NCBI GenBank assembly: GCA_003864495.1
Contig: ML133432.1
Coordinates: 620,001-684,000, forward strand
Source of the DNA: Nemopilema nomurai
Lineage: Eukaryota; Cnidaria; Scyphozoa; Rhizostomeae; Rhizostomatidae
Length of the DNA stretch: 64,000 nt
Reading direction: 5' to 3'
Shown piece after piece: positions 38,458 to 51,000 of this stretch (the first letter of the stretch is position 1; each line of letters begins with the position of its first letter). The notes below the pieces were generated by a model. That model had not been told where the DNA came from. It worked only from the letters and a program-made list of their open reading frames with translations, and did no database searches. Both the position numbers and the translations under genes were made by a program.

Positions 38458-39685
38458 TCACAGATCCTCGAAATCAGTGTCCGGGTCGGTTGAGGTGCCA
38501 TGGAAAGAGGAAACTGCAAGACAAAAACAAATATGAATATTAAAAGGGTTATGAGTTGGCTGATTCTGTCTGGCCTAATGAGGCCTAGACGTACACTGTC
38601 TCTTGTGAGATCACGCTTTCACCAACCAGGATATCAATGAAAACGCTCTTCTTGAGCGTGAATTCCTTGACAGAGGAATTGGCTCGCCGTGAATGTCTTA
38701 ATGGTAAAAGTATTTAACATAACGTACCTTCAGAGCCAAAATCAAGAAGTGAATGCATCCGCATATCTGTGTCCATTGCATTGCTGCTGTTATCCTTGGT
38801 AATATCTTGAGCATTCTCGTGACATTTGATTTCCCTATCCGCTTCTGTTTCCTCCTCTTCTATCGGCTCAGCGCTGTCTGCCTCGTTTTCAACCATTATC
38901 ATTCGCTTCGAGTGCGAGGTTAACGGCTTTAAAATCGGCAATGATTTCGCCTGTTTTACTTTCTCCTTTAAATCTAAGATCCTAACTATCGACTTTGCTT
39001 TCTGCACTGATTTATCCCATTTCTCTTTATAATTCGTTTTACTTCTGACAAAACTCTTTTTTACAAACGTATACTCTTTTCCTTCCTCCGGCAGGCCATA
39101 CGCGTAGCGATCGACCTCTGGCGTGTCCAGCGCGGCCACTGAGACGTACGTACTACTAACTCGCTTCTTCTTCTCACTCCAGAACTTCTTTCTCACGTTT
39201 TTCAGCTCGTTCATGTTTGAAATATTCCTGTTATACCTCTCCAGCGACTGCTGTTCACTCTCACACATTTGTCGCTGGACCTGCGCGCGATGTTTGTCTC
39301 CGATGTTCTTTTCCAGCTGCTTTTTTCGCTGTTTATGAAAGGCAGTGCTCTTGTCGATATAAATGCTCGAAGCCTTCTTCATTCTTGCGAGTGATAAATC
39401 GCTAAGTAAAAGGACTTTATTGTTTGTTGACTGTCTGGCAGACATAGCCGAATCCATATGCAGACTTAATTGAACAGTTTTCAGACCAGCAGAGTTTCGC
39501 AGGTCGGTTTCCAAACTCCTACAGCTGTTTTTCTCGTCCTTCCAGCAGAAGTTATGGCCGACCTCCGGCTCGCTAAAAGTTTTTCTATTCAAAATACTTC
39601 GAACTGCCGAAAACCCGAAACTGCTGCGCTCCTTCGCCCCTTCGTTGACAAATGCGGCTCCGTTCCACGGACCTCGCTTCTGCAT
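38458..39685 (-). CDS. Unrecognised 337-aa basic protein with acidic C terminus
   Basis: Two exons on the minus strand, 39685-38728 and 38513-38458, join in phase (GAAG|GTACGT to TTGCAG|TT) and give 337 residues. The family was not recognised. Residues about 100-190 are strongly charged and likely helical or coiled coil (for example STAFHKQRKKQLEKNI, then RAQVQRQMCESEQQSLERY and MNELKNVRKKFWSEKKKR). A less charged section follows (VDRYAYGLPEEGKEYTFVKK), then a Lys-rich helix, an acidic stretch (ADSAEPIEEEETEADRE) and the short acidic end DTDFEDL. There is no signal peptide or membrane helix, so a nuclear or cytoskeletal intracellular protein is likely. The ATG at 39685 follows an in-frame stop 30 nt upstream, though AACAG at about 39703 could be an acceptor. 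The codon pattern and the clean splice make it a convincing gene. Confidence 0.75.
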
Positions 39686-40621
39686 GAGACCTTGATCAGC
39701 TGTTGATACTATGAATGATCAGAAAGAGGCAAACGATAGTGATTTGCTTGGAAGGAGTGTTAATTGAAATATGTTGTTGCGGTTGCGCTGCGTGAACAAG
39801 GAGGCAGAGCTCGGAAAAGGACAGCGGTTGCCAGATTAAAGTCGATTTGACAACAACAAGACTCTACGACCCACCAAAAATCAACATTTCTGAAGATGAA
39901 AGCTTTGTAACAAGTTTGGAATTTCTAACGTGATCCAAAAAATTTTTTGGTACTATTCTAGAAATTCTGACGGATGCATATGATGAACACAAAGATATTG
40001 ACCAATGTGAGGCTCAAAAATGGCGGGAGAGATAGCCTGGGGAAGAGAACTAGGTCAAAAGCAAATGAGTCTGTTTTAAAACGTTCACGAACTGGCCCAG
40101 CCCACAGTATGCAATCGAAGAGTTACCCTAGTCACATCTAAAACAGCCCATCAGTTGAAACTTTTTAGGCAAGAAAATGAAAGAGTAGAATGAATTATAA
40201 CAGATTGTTGCCAAAAGCATTCTTTAGCAATTCACTTGCACAAAACAAAGTCACCTTTTGAACCGGACAACCATCTCGATTCAATCAATATAGGCTACAC
40301 CCTAGTTTAGAACGACCCAGCAATGACCGCCTTTGTTAAACGCGAAACAAACAACATTAACTGATTACCTTCAGATTCGCGTTGCCATTAGAAACTATCT
40401 GAAATCGGAAATCTAATCTTTATTTGCCATTTCGACGATGACCAAACACAAAACTGTCCTACTGTTTTTAACAAATCAAAGTTTCAAGTTGGTTTTCAAA
40501 ATGCGCCAAGAGCAAATTGTATTTGGTAGAAGGTCAGAGCACAAGCGCAGGCAAAGTAGACTCACGTCCAGCGGCTTGTTGGAATGTCTGTCTGGCAGTT
40601 GTTGTTGTTGCGTTGAGTGAC

Positions 40622-40777
40622 ATGGCGGCTTTCTGGGTTTCTCGTAGGTTTCTGTTACCAGCTGGAGGCACCCGAAGCAGGCCATTTGCAGGGAAGTTGG
40701 TGATAGGAGCTAACAATTTATGTGACTTTGCAGTGCTCTGCTCTCTCGATTGCACTCTGAAATCAAAGAACCAATAA
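40622..40777 (+). CDS. Possible 51-aa protein with mitochondrial-presequence-like start
   Basis: The ATG sits in GACATGGCGGCT, a Kozak/YY1-like context. The first 24 residues (MAAFWVSRRFLLPAGGTRSR then PFAG) contain Arg, hydrophobic and hydroxyl residues and no acidic ones, as in mitochondrial targeting sequences. The rest (LVIGANNLCDFAVLCSLDC) is short. AATAAA at 40780 nearly touches the stop, which is odd for a complete gene, and a first exon spliced onward is an alternative. It lies about 0.9 kb from the divergently transcribed orphan gene, so a shared promoter region is possible. An overlapping minus-strand ORF weakens the call. Confidence 0.22.
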   Translation: MAAFWVSRRFLLPAGGTRSRPFAGKLVIGANNLCDFAVLCSLDCTLKSKNQ

Positions 40778-43700
40778 TGAATAAACCGGTGAATGATTTC
40801 TTAGGAAATGTTCCAGCTTGTCAATAGAACAAGTAATGGAAGGGCTGTGTCACACTTATTGTCAAAGCTAAAGTAGAAATAGTGTGCCGACGTTTGGTTT
40901 GAAGCTATGAGCATACGATAACGTGTTAATATAACTGATTTTATAGACCTAAATGAAAACAGACAAAAAAAGATAAAGGTACAATCAAAATCAGAACTTC
41001 ACTTCTAATGTTATAAATATGGTGGTGAATCTTGTAAAGTGCAGGAGAAAAAATAGTAAATGAACTATGAGCGGGTGAATAGATTCAAGCATTCAATCAG
41101 GCCTAAAAGATATTTTACGACGTTAAGTTGTCAGTGTGTGTTGCTCTTGTATGTCATAGAGAAAATCACGCGTCGAACTGGGGCCACGATCGAGAAGATG
41201 CCAAGGCAAAGAACCAACCGAAACCTTCCCAAGGTTGTGTAATGAAAATTTCTTTCTGTTAATAGCAGCTGGGACAGTCGTCAAGGTGTTCTTGAAAAAA
41301 GTCAGGAAGCTACCCACTTAAGAATCATCTGGTGTTAGAGCTCCCGTTAATTAAAAATTCATCTAATGCCTTAGCATTTTCCCGAATGACTCCTTATTCG
41401 TGAGATCACAACAGTCAGAAAACGTTTAATTATAAGCAAGAGTTATATAATTTATATGCTCTTGACGTATTAAAGCACGGGATAATGCATCATTTAAAAA
41501 CATTAACATCAGGTCAAAGTTTGGTTTCAGTGGCTACAGCAATGAAAGTCAGGCATATCCTTGTAACCACAAAACATACCGAAAAAGGTTGCCCACTGGC
41601 TCTAGGGCAAAGAAGCTTCGTGTTGCGAAAATTGATAATGTCGTTTAGCCATGTATCACGGTATGGACTAGTGCAGTTCAAACATGAAATTGGTATTGCT
41701 GGTGGCACTCAAGTAGGGAGCGGAAGGGGCAAGCTTTTGTCCTGTCACTAAGTAGGGGGGAGAGGGAAAGAGAGACAAATGCTTTGAGACCATCACCCAG
41801 TTTTGACCTGGCTCTAAAAGCTACATGTCAAAACCTAGCGTATTTATATTTGTACAACGGATTTATTTCGGGTTTAAAGAATATATTCACAATCACGTCA
41901 TACATTATGTCCCATAATAGATTTTTGTCCCATGTGGCGGGGCATACCTAGCAATATTGGTTTCTGATTTCAAGACTATTTACTTTCAAACAACATCTAT
42001 TTACAGTCAAGATCGCCATCCCTGTTTTTTTGGTAACTCACCCTCTGTTTATAAATCTGTAAGCAAAGATTCAAAACGTTGTTGAGGGCCAAGACAGAAG
42101 CAAACAATCCGAGTGGCATCATGTTTGCTCAGGTCTATTGGTACGGAAAAGGTGATCAAAGAGAATAAAATTTTAACAAATAGCAACCTATGATATATTA
42201 ATCGCCTCCAGCAAATATTTGTGTCTCTGTATACTAACACATTTACATTCTTTTGTTCTATTTAAGTTAAGTTGACTGGCTTCGAGGATACATTGAAGTA
42301 ACCTGTCTAAAGTTATCGACGATCGGTGGGGGTCATTTCGAAGAAACTGCGCCATCACAGAACATTATCTTATTTGCCTCTCGTTTCTGATACAAGCTTT
42401 TTTTTATAAGGAACCTACATGTAGAAGGCCGTAATATTTAAAGAACTCATACTACTAAAAACGAAATCCCTAAGGAACTTTTCGTTTACAAAATTTTTTA
42501 TAACTGCAAGCATCAAGAGATAAAAAGCCCGTTCCCGCATAGTCTATCTCGCCCCTCTCTCTATTGAGTGTTAAGGCTTATTGATGTGCAGTGAAAATTA
42601 AGGAACTTTTAAGGAACTTTTGGTACTAAAATCTGATGACTTGAGATCTACGAAAAAGGAACTTTTTGAACTAGGCCTTGTGGTAGGTTCCTTATAAAAA
42701 AGCGTGTATTGCACATCCTTTGAGCAAGAGGTCATACGTACTACTTGCAAATAAGACGTAACTGAACCGTCGTCGACTCAGGTTTGGCAACGTGGAGCCA
42801 ACTCGGACTTGTCACCGGTTACATAGAGAACTGGACCGGGCAGAGTCCGGAACATTCGGAGCGGGGAAATTGATCCTTGTAAAACAGGCTGCCGTTTTGG
42901 CTTTTCTGCCCTTCTGTTCAAATTCGCGTGCCTAGAAAGCCATAAACCACGACATGCAAAAATTGGGCCAGCTCATCTATCGTGTAGTTGCAACAATACT
43001 AAACCCAAAAAAATTCTATTGACACCAGAATCCGGGTAGTTCACGTCTTGTAAAACTGCCTATCCCGCCTCGCGTGGTCGGTCCTTATCCAGTTGAACTG
43101 AGATTTTGCAAAGTCAACTTTGAAATAGTCTCTTTAGAAGCTCTATCAGAAAAAAACCTTTGATGCTTTGTGTCTGCACATTCCGGTATGAGCTGGGTCA
43201 TCATTCCTGCTATCACCTCGTTTTTAGTTGACCCTGTTAGTAGTCTGGTCCGATCATAAGCCTAATTGATGAGTCATTGGTTATTACAACGAAGACAGAA
43301 CACAGGTCTTCCTATTCTGAATTCTTTAGAGTTTTTAGAAGTCATTCCCGAGTTCACAACGGTTACGAATTAACACACACTTAATTTTTAACAGTAGGAC
43401 CAACTGCATTTTGTTTGAATATAACAGTGAGTCGCCCTTCTTTCAGCCTGCACTCAAAGAAAAGCAGACATAAGCCTTTGAATTCGTTTAAAGAACTGTG
43501 GCTATGTTCAACATCATTGTACTCAAAAGATTGTTTTACACAGATATGCACATAGCCGAGGAGCTTGTCTTTGTGTACAGTGGGCCTAAGAAATCAACTA
43601 CCACGGAGTTTCTCGGTCAACCTTGGCCTCGTACTTAATTGTTGTGATGGGCCAACTATGGCCAATGGTTAATCTTGATTCCAGATAATCATATAGTTAT

Positions 43701-46700
43701 TCTTGCGCAAATGCATATTGGGTTATGGCAGCCAGGTCATGTAGAAGAGGGCCCTTGAAACCAGTTAAATTTCATCAATGTATTTGGTCGTCACATATTT
43801 TCGTTGTTTAGGATTATAAAAAGTTTACATCATATTGTAAATTAATTTCTATGAATATCCTGCACTGGCAATAGATTTTCGAATTTTTCTTTAACTTAAA
43901 CTATTACTATTTACGCAGCTGCCGCTTTTCAGTTTGTATATACAATTAAATATTTTGCTAGTGTTGTGATGCTTGAGGCCTTCACTTTCATACAGTGTCA
44001 AAGGCGGCTGAACATCCTCTTTTGAATGGTACGCTGTCTCTTAAAAGGAATCAGTTTAAACCAACTTTCTAGAAAATTTATCTCTTTTTTATGGTATTAT
44101 ATTTTGCTGTTAACACGGCTCTGCAGTAGGACTGTACACTATTCGCTATGTTTGCACGCGTCGTAAATTTTTCCAATATTCATGGATATCTCAGTACATA
44201 TTTATAACTTCAGAATAATGTTGTAAATATGAAGCTGAGAGATGTTTAAAATTAAGCGCATTAAGGGTCAGTATTTGATGAAAACACGACTAGGCTAGTC
44301 AGAATATTGTAGGCGTTTTCTCAATCTCCGCACATTTAATTAATGTGGCACCGTGTTTAACTAGAAGAATCAGAAGAGCAGAAAAAACTGTGCTTCGGCG
44401 TGTAAAGTAAACAAGTCAACTGTGCCTAAAACAGCGAGAAGGCTTTTCCACATGATCAAATACTTTTTTAACAAGTCTACAGACGTCGTCTGTTTTACTT
44501 ACAACAAAAGCGCGCTCTACTAACCTTAGTTTTGAATTCAACGGCTTGACTCTGAATCTATGGGTCTTGTTATCGTGATACGAGAATCCATTGCTTTCCA
44601 TTAGAATCTCCTAGCTGTTCTTCGTCATCTTTTCCTCGTTGGATTGAGAACGTGCATGGCACAACTTCATGCTCCCCCTATTCCGCTTATTTACAATGCA
44701 CGCCGTTGCTATGCGAGCAGATGTAAGGTAAACCACAGGCTGCCTTTCTTTCATCAGAAAACGAAGGCAAACTTTCCAAACTTCAGTGTTTACAATGATA
44801 GGCAGGGGGTAGAGTCAGTTCTATTCTCCAAACACAGGCAGCTATAATTTCTTCTTCAAATGGCCCGTTGAGAACAGACATCTGTTTCAGCCGTATACTG
44901 TGATTTCTCATTTTACGAACATTAGGCTGATTGCAGGATGTGATTAGTCAAGAGCTTTTAATGAAGAGCGTAATTATTAAGTGAAAGAACAATGGCGCTC
45001 ATCAGTTCTCGTACGAACCAGGTTTGTGTTCATACGCTCAAGCCCCAGATAAAAACATCTGTCATATAGTTTTCACGGATCACCTTATCTCATAAACAAG
45101 GACAGACATGAAGGTAAAGTGTGGGGCCCCCTCCACCCCTATAATTTTTTCCATTTTATGTTGCTGTCGACAATGCGTTTTGCCCAATGCAACAATGTCT
45201 GCAGAGTTCTAATCCGTCTTCAGCGAATTTATCGTTTTTGCTCACACAAGGGCATCCGATGTTTTCTCTCCAGGCAAAGTCGAAGAAAAAGGAATCGCGT
45301 TGCACAACAAAACAAATCTTTATACAATCACCATATTTTCCCACGCTCTATTCGCTCGTAAAAGGATCCAATGACACCGTGTTGTGAAATTCGTTCAAAT
45401 ATGATTGATCATGATGCAAATACACGTTAATGGATTCTAGTGAAATCCCGGTACTTGTATTATATGTATTTCTCCAGATTTGTTACGATCTAGGGAGAGA
45501 CAGGGGCGTCAGTATCCCTCTCGTCCGTAGATGATCTCATTCTAATTCAAATTTGCGTTCTCTGCATATAGGTTAGTTTCACAGCACAATGCATCAGCTG
45601 GTGTTAATCACATCGGATATAATCAAATTTCAATATGAGAGCCATGGCGTTCCATACAGTACCAAGAGCATATGCATGACCGCCTACGCGAAACCAGGGC
45701 AAAGTCAAACGGTTTTTCTCTACACCTACAATCATAGATACTACCTCTTCAACATAAAGCTACGATGTATCTGGTGCATGGAGTTGTGAAACAGTGTGGG
45801 AGAATCTTGGATGAAAACTTTCGCGTTACAAACAAAAGTGATACAGACAGCAACTACAACATGACGGAGTGACTGAACATACCCCCGTCCGCCTAGCTTT
45901 GTATGTACAGTGTCATTGGCCCTCCTCAATTCAAATGAACTCGAGCAAATCAGCTTTTTCAGAAATGATTTGCTAGATTTCTGCCTAAAGTTTACTTTTC
46001 AAAGGACGGACCAAGAAAAGAATACAAGGTGTCAAAGCGGAGGACCGCCGCGAAAATGCCATTCCTTCGCAGAATCGCTTGAGAGCTTATTTCTGTTCAT
46101 GATAATGGAATCTAGCTTGCGATTTGCGTTATATGTTAATCGCAGATAAGGACGTGGAATGAACGGCTTTGTATCTTTGTTAAGAAAGAAGCACGTCAGA
46201 CATCCCAAGAAAGTAACAATGCTCTTCGATCGGTTTGTTTTCCAACTAGAAATGGTCGTAGCTTTGCCTTGCACAATGTTCCAAAGTCCAAAAAGTACTG
46301 GCTAATCCTTTGGTGCATACCGGAAAATGGATATACATTTCGAATCATTGACTATCACGAGTAATGTGGTGTAGGGACAAGAAAACACGAAATTGCGGAC
46401 CAGGTAAAAAACGGTTCAAAGCTATTCGCTTCATTAAAAAGACCTCAGTTTCTTATTCCAATGTTTTTCAACCTTTTTCGAGTCCAGGTTCAATTCTTTA
46501 TCGAAAAGGTCACCAGGCACACCATCAACCAAAAACTCAAAAATGATACTCTATAGCTGCCTATATTAACAAAATTTACATGCCTATAAAATTGTCTTGA
46601 ATAAGAATCAAATAAAACAATTGCATGACCATTATAGCGCAAGTAAACATTCAATGGCATCTTCATGACCTTTTGATTCTTCACTATCCGATTTACTTAG

Positions 46701-47269
46701 CTAATTGGGTAATCGCGTCTTACCAACTGTTTATAATCATAAGATTGTCAATTAGGGGAGCCCTGTGTGTGTGGCAGAGGCACCACCCATATAAGGTTGT
46801 AATTTCACTCCGAGCCTTAAAGATTAACCGTAGCCCAGCTTAAGAGGGATAGAGATTGAAATTCAGTGTGGCGAAATCTGGGACAGCGAAAAAGCAGCTA
46901 GCAGCCTGATGATTCGACATCCAAGTTCTATTAACTTCATTCTAAATTGACCCACCCAAATATTCATTAACAATGTTTCCTGACTAAAAGTTATATTTCG
47001 TTAAAGTATTGTGGTTCTAAGCGAGAAATAGATCTGAAGTCTGACTAATAAAAAAGTTTCAAAGTACGTTCTGTTTTCTAGAAACAAAGTAGGACCTCTG
47101 ATTTATCCCTAAAGACTGCATCATCGCTATCAAATAAATATTTTTCTCATCTATGTGCATACATAGAATATGATTTTAGCTAGAAGCAAGGGTGAAGGAG
47201 TGATGGTGAAGATTTTCTTTAAGGAAATGTCATTTAAATAACGCGTTCAAAAATATTTTAGTGGGAAGA
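40778..47269. other. Intergenic region with a MITE and no firm gene
   Basis: No conserved exon was recognised apart from the element at 42393-42706. A minus-strand ORF at 44416-44601 is followed by a strong GTAAGT donor and could be a stray exon, but no partner exon with the right phase was found. A perfect CArg-type CCATATAAGG occurs at 46787-46796. Confidence 0.4.
42393..42706. mobile_element. TA-flanked MITE (Tc1/mariner-like ends)
   Basis: A 314-bp element whose left end CAAGCTTTTTTTTATAAGGA plus ACCTAC is the inverted complement of its right end (GTAGGTTCCTTATAAAAAAG plus CGTG) with one mismatch and a T-run length difference. It is bounded by TA on both sides (42391-42392, 42707-42708), the target duplication of Tc1/mariner elements. 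Internally AAGGAACTTTT is repeated at least four times. There is no coding capacity. A partial relative lies at 50175-50346 in an LOXL intron. Confidence 0.75.
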
Positions 47270-47406
47270 ATGAATTGACCATCTCGATAAGAAAAGATAC
47301 CGGCAGCTCCGAATTCCTTGGCTTTGGCGAAGTCGAGAGTCTGGGGCTCACTCTGCAAAGAAACTCCACGAAGAGTACGTGCGCCACAGGCAGTAGCTGT
47401 TGACAT
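47270..47406 (-). pseudogene. Fragment of a quinone oxidoreductase-like (MDR) gene
   Basis: A GC-richer patch whose minus-strand translation reads ACGARTLRGVSLQSEPQTLD then FAKAKEFGAAGIFSYRDGQF. This resembles the cofactor-binding part of zinc-free medium-chain quinone oxidoreductases such as TP53I3: a short strand after CGA, a Ser/Lys-x-x-L-x-x-A-K block, then LGAxxxFNYKxxDF. The nucleotide-binding loop before it (GxGxxG-type) is not intact, and no neighbouring exons of such a gene were seen. A TTTGCAG acceptor and a GATG|GTCAAT donor could make part of it a real exon. A decayed copy seems more likely. The resemblance is from memory of the family, not a search. Confidence 0.33.
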
Positions 47407-48070
47407 AAAATGATGTGTGCAAAGAATGAGGTGCTGTCCCTGGAGAAGATTTCCCTGCAACGCTCATTACATTCTCTTGATTTCATCTACTAATTTCCCA
47501 TCTAGCTTTTCTAAAAGTCAGATATCAACACACCATCTGCTCCAATACTTCCAGGGCCAAAGAAAAAACATTAAACATTTTATGGTCTAGATAAGAGGCG
47601 GATAGTTAATACAGAATCCAAGTTAAAAACCTTACAAAAAGCTTCAGCTATAATCTTTAAATTGGCCTAAGCTAAGGATTGCTCAAAACAAAATAGTTTT
47701 CGTTTCAGTTTAGTTGTCTCATGTATTTTTCTTCTGTGTTTTAATGGCATCAGAACAAAGCTATAAAGTTTCCAGTGAACCTGACTCAATAACTGCTGCT
47801 ATGGCCATATGCAAAAGGATTCCATCAAGACATAGCCACAGACAGTCGTATAACGTGATTTAATAAGGGCTACAAAACATCATTAAAAAGGTGTCACACA
47901 ATTGGATCCAGTTTATCAATATAAATAATTATTTGACACATTTCCCACATTACAGAGCTCAGACTGTCGGCTAAGAAAACCTGTCGGACCATGTTAAAAT
48001 GTGGAAATATACATATATCATAAATGTTGTACAGATTACAAAGTAGCTGTTAGCAGATATAAGTTAATAA

Positions 48071-51000
48071 TCAGCAAAGTCCCCATTTCTTATCTTTGTC
48101 GTAATTCTTTGTTGTAGCACACCAATATTTAGAGAATCCAGTAGTTGTACAAGAGTGGTAAATCTTCTTTTTATAAATGAACGGGAAGACACAGCAATTT
48201 CCATTCGAATTTCCGCTGTGAGCTCTCTTTTCACAGGGTTCTAAAATGTACAAGTTGTGTGTAGTTAATAAAAGACATTGACGTAAAATTTAAAACAAAT
48301 TCTTAATAGGGGAAAACGTCAGATCGTCTTTGGAGCCAAGACTCACAAATTGAATTTATTTATGAATCAATTTTTTGTTATTTCATCAAAAACCCTACCC
48401 TGGGTACTAGACTAATTGTATTTAAGGTTACGGTAAACGTTTTCAACACGAAAATTGGTTTTTCCTTCCTAAAAACCAAATTGTTCAAGGAATCTGGGTA
48501 AACTATATATCATTCGATGCACAGTCTGAGTATTATTTTTAGCAGAGTATAATAGAGTATAATAGAGTGTTGTCACTCTTATTATGTATATGGTTTGTCT
48601 GGTACCTAGGGTGCAAACACCAAAACATTTTCGTGTGTAGCAAGATGTATAATAATTTTTCTGCAAGAAGACCCATCTTAATAAAGATTGTCTCTTAATA
48701 GAGGATATCTTGCGAATACCAATTTTTGCGTAACAAGATATATCTTCAATAGAATCGTCTCTTGAACACAGAGTACCTTGTAAACATGACTTTTTGTGCA
48801 ACGAAGCTGATCAACAATGAATATTGTCTCCCATATCAGCAGTCTTCTTTTTGATTCAAGGTTATTTTATCAACCAAAATTGTTTTCGTATTAAAGATGA
48901 TCCAGAATGTGTTTGCTTCGAACTTAATTAGAATATTAGCTAGCTCTAATGACATGGCTACGATATAAGCGGACACCTAATGAATAAGTATTAGTTCAGC
49001 TGTTAACTTAAGAGCCACAGATGACAAATAAGGAGGTTAATGATTTAGAGAAAACCCACGGACACTACACAGACGTGATAATAAAACTCTTCTCTTCTAT
49101 GAAACACTGGGTACAGTGGCGATAAGGGAATTAGAATGGAGGGGTCCGACGTTCCTCATTTTTGGAAAAGATGGTTTTCCCTCCTTGAGATTTTCCCAAC
49201 AATGCAATAGAATCAGTGGGTGGGGTCTTAGGCAGATCCAGTAGAAGTTTGAAATCAATACACCAGCAACACAAAATACACTCAAGGCGTTGCCCCTCTT
49301 TTCTAAGACTCTAAAAGGGCGTAGTAACAAACATTTTTCTGACCCTCCTCCCCCTTTTCAGAAGCTGCGTACGACCCTGACTGGGTACCCTCTGTTCTAA
49401 TTCTTTGGCCTCTCCGGCAGTTGGTCAAAATAGAAGCAATGAAAAGCTACCACATACCTATTGAGCAATCCTTAACCGAAACTGTAGTGGCATCCAGTTT
49501 GATTCTGCAGTAAGCTGCGTTGTTGCTGTAATCCGATTCAGGAACGTTCCTTTTCGGGTTGACGTTGATGCGTATGTTATACTCCCCACTGGCGACATCT
49601 GTGACGTCAATCCACTGGCAGTCGATGTCGTTTTTGTAATTGTCCGCGCAGCCCACGGATATCGCCTGGTCGCCTTTGTTTTTGCAGTTGTAAAACTTCT
49701 TGGTGCCTGCATCGCATTCAGAGTCTTCCAAGCAGAAGCTAGCTTTGTGGCCCTCGGCTATCTTTTCGTGCTTGTCATCTACGGTCCAAAATATCAACAG
49801 TAGGAAATGCACCCAGCTACGCCTTCAACTTGAATTGAAGTTTTGGACTTGCTCGTGAACTATTATTATTATTATTATTACAATTATTAATTTCTTTAAA
49901 GTAGGCGCTGAAAGTAATAGCAACATCACAGCTAATAAAAGCCTACTAAAACAAAGTGTGTCGATCAAATTATTTGATCACTGTTAATGTGTCGATCAAA
50001 TTATTTGATTTTTCTCAAATTGGTCAAATTGAGTGAGTTGATAAGAAAAAGCTGGATCAGGGCAAATGCTTTAAAATTGTATCAATATCGAAGTATTTCG
50101 CATACACGAAGGGAACATTTCGCATACACCTGATGAATCCACGTTTACGTGATTGTTTTGGAGGCTTATCTCTCTCGGCTTAGCTCTCTCGTCTCTCTCT
50201 ATTAAGTGTCAAGGCTTATTGATTTGCAATGAAAATTAAGGAACTTTTAAGGAACTTTTGGTACTAAAATCTGATGACTTGAGGTCTACAAATAAGGAAC
50301 TTTTGGAACTAGGCCTTGTGGTAGGTTCCTCATAAAAAGATGCGTGTAACTCCTCTAATACCACCGAATGCAACGAGAAAGGCGGGCTAAGATTCAAAAG
50401 CAGCATTGTTCCAATTCAGCCATGGCATATGTCCCTGCCTTGCAGTGTTCACGAGCGGCTTACCTACAAGATCGAAGTCAGCAAATCGTTCCATGGAATG
50501 GTAGTGGGCATGGCATTCGTGCCACTGCCAACTGTCTTTCTTGACGTGCGGGATAAAATCAGCAGTCCCGCGGTTCCAGAACCTTGCGCTGAAACGCAGA
50601 AGCTTGCGCGTGTAGATCTCGGGATAATTGTGCATATACCAGTTTGCTGTCGATGCGAGGCAGCCTTCATCAAACGAGCAAACAAGCTGGTTAAGGTAGG
50701 GGGTCTCGATCTTGAAGCTTTTCTCAAGGTAGTAATAGTCCATCACCAAGTCAGGAGCCTCTGTAAAGATGTAAAGCAAGAACTTGATGTAATGCTATAG
50801 TGCTACATTACCATGCGAACGCGACTCTGAATAAAAAAGAGGCAATATTAATAGAGGAGTCTCTCTCTTAGCATGGTTAGGAGGTATGGATTATTAGTTT
50901 AAAACGTAAAGAAACTGGAGACGATTTGGTTTGATTTATATCGGAGTGTTTTTTGAGGATTTCCCATCAAACAGCGAAGTGAGCTAATACAGTCGTCTTA

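Noticed and set aside
44416..44601. Minus-strand 61-codon ORF with an internal GTAAGT donor, considered as a 5' exon of the 39-kb orphan gene
   Set aside because: Joining it to the possible acceptor at about 39703 gives a stop or the wrong phase, and no other partner exon was found.
46787..46796. CCATATAAGG, a perfect CArG box
   Set aside because: A single 10-bp degenerate-consensus match in 64 kb is expected by chance, and no gene start is nearby.
50429..50800. + strand 123-codon ORF across the LOX catalytic exon
   Set aside because: It is an antisense shadow of exon 9 of LOXL, whose minus-strand frame carries the catalytic motifs.
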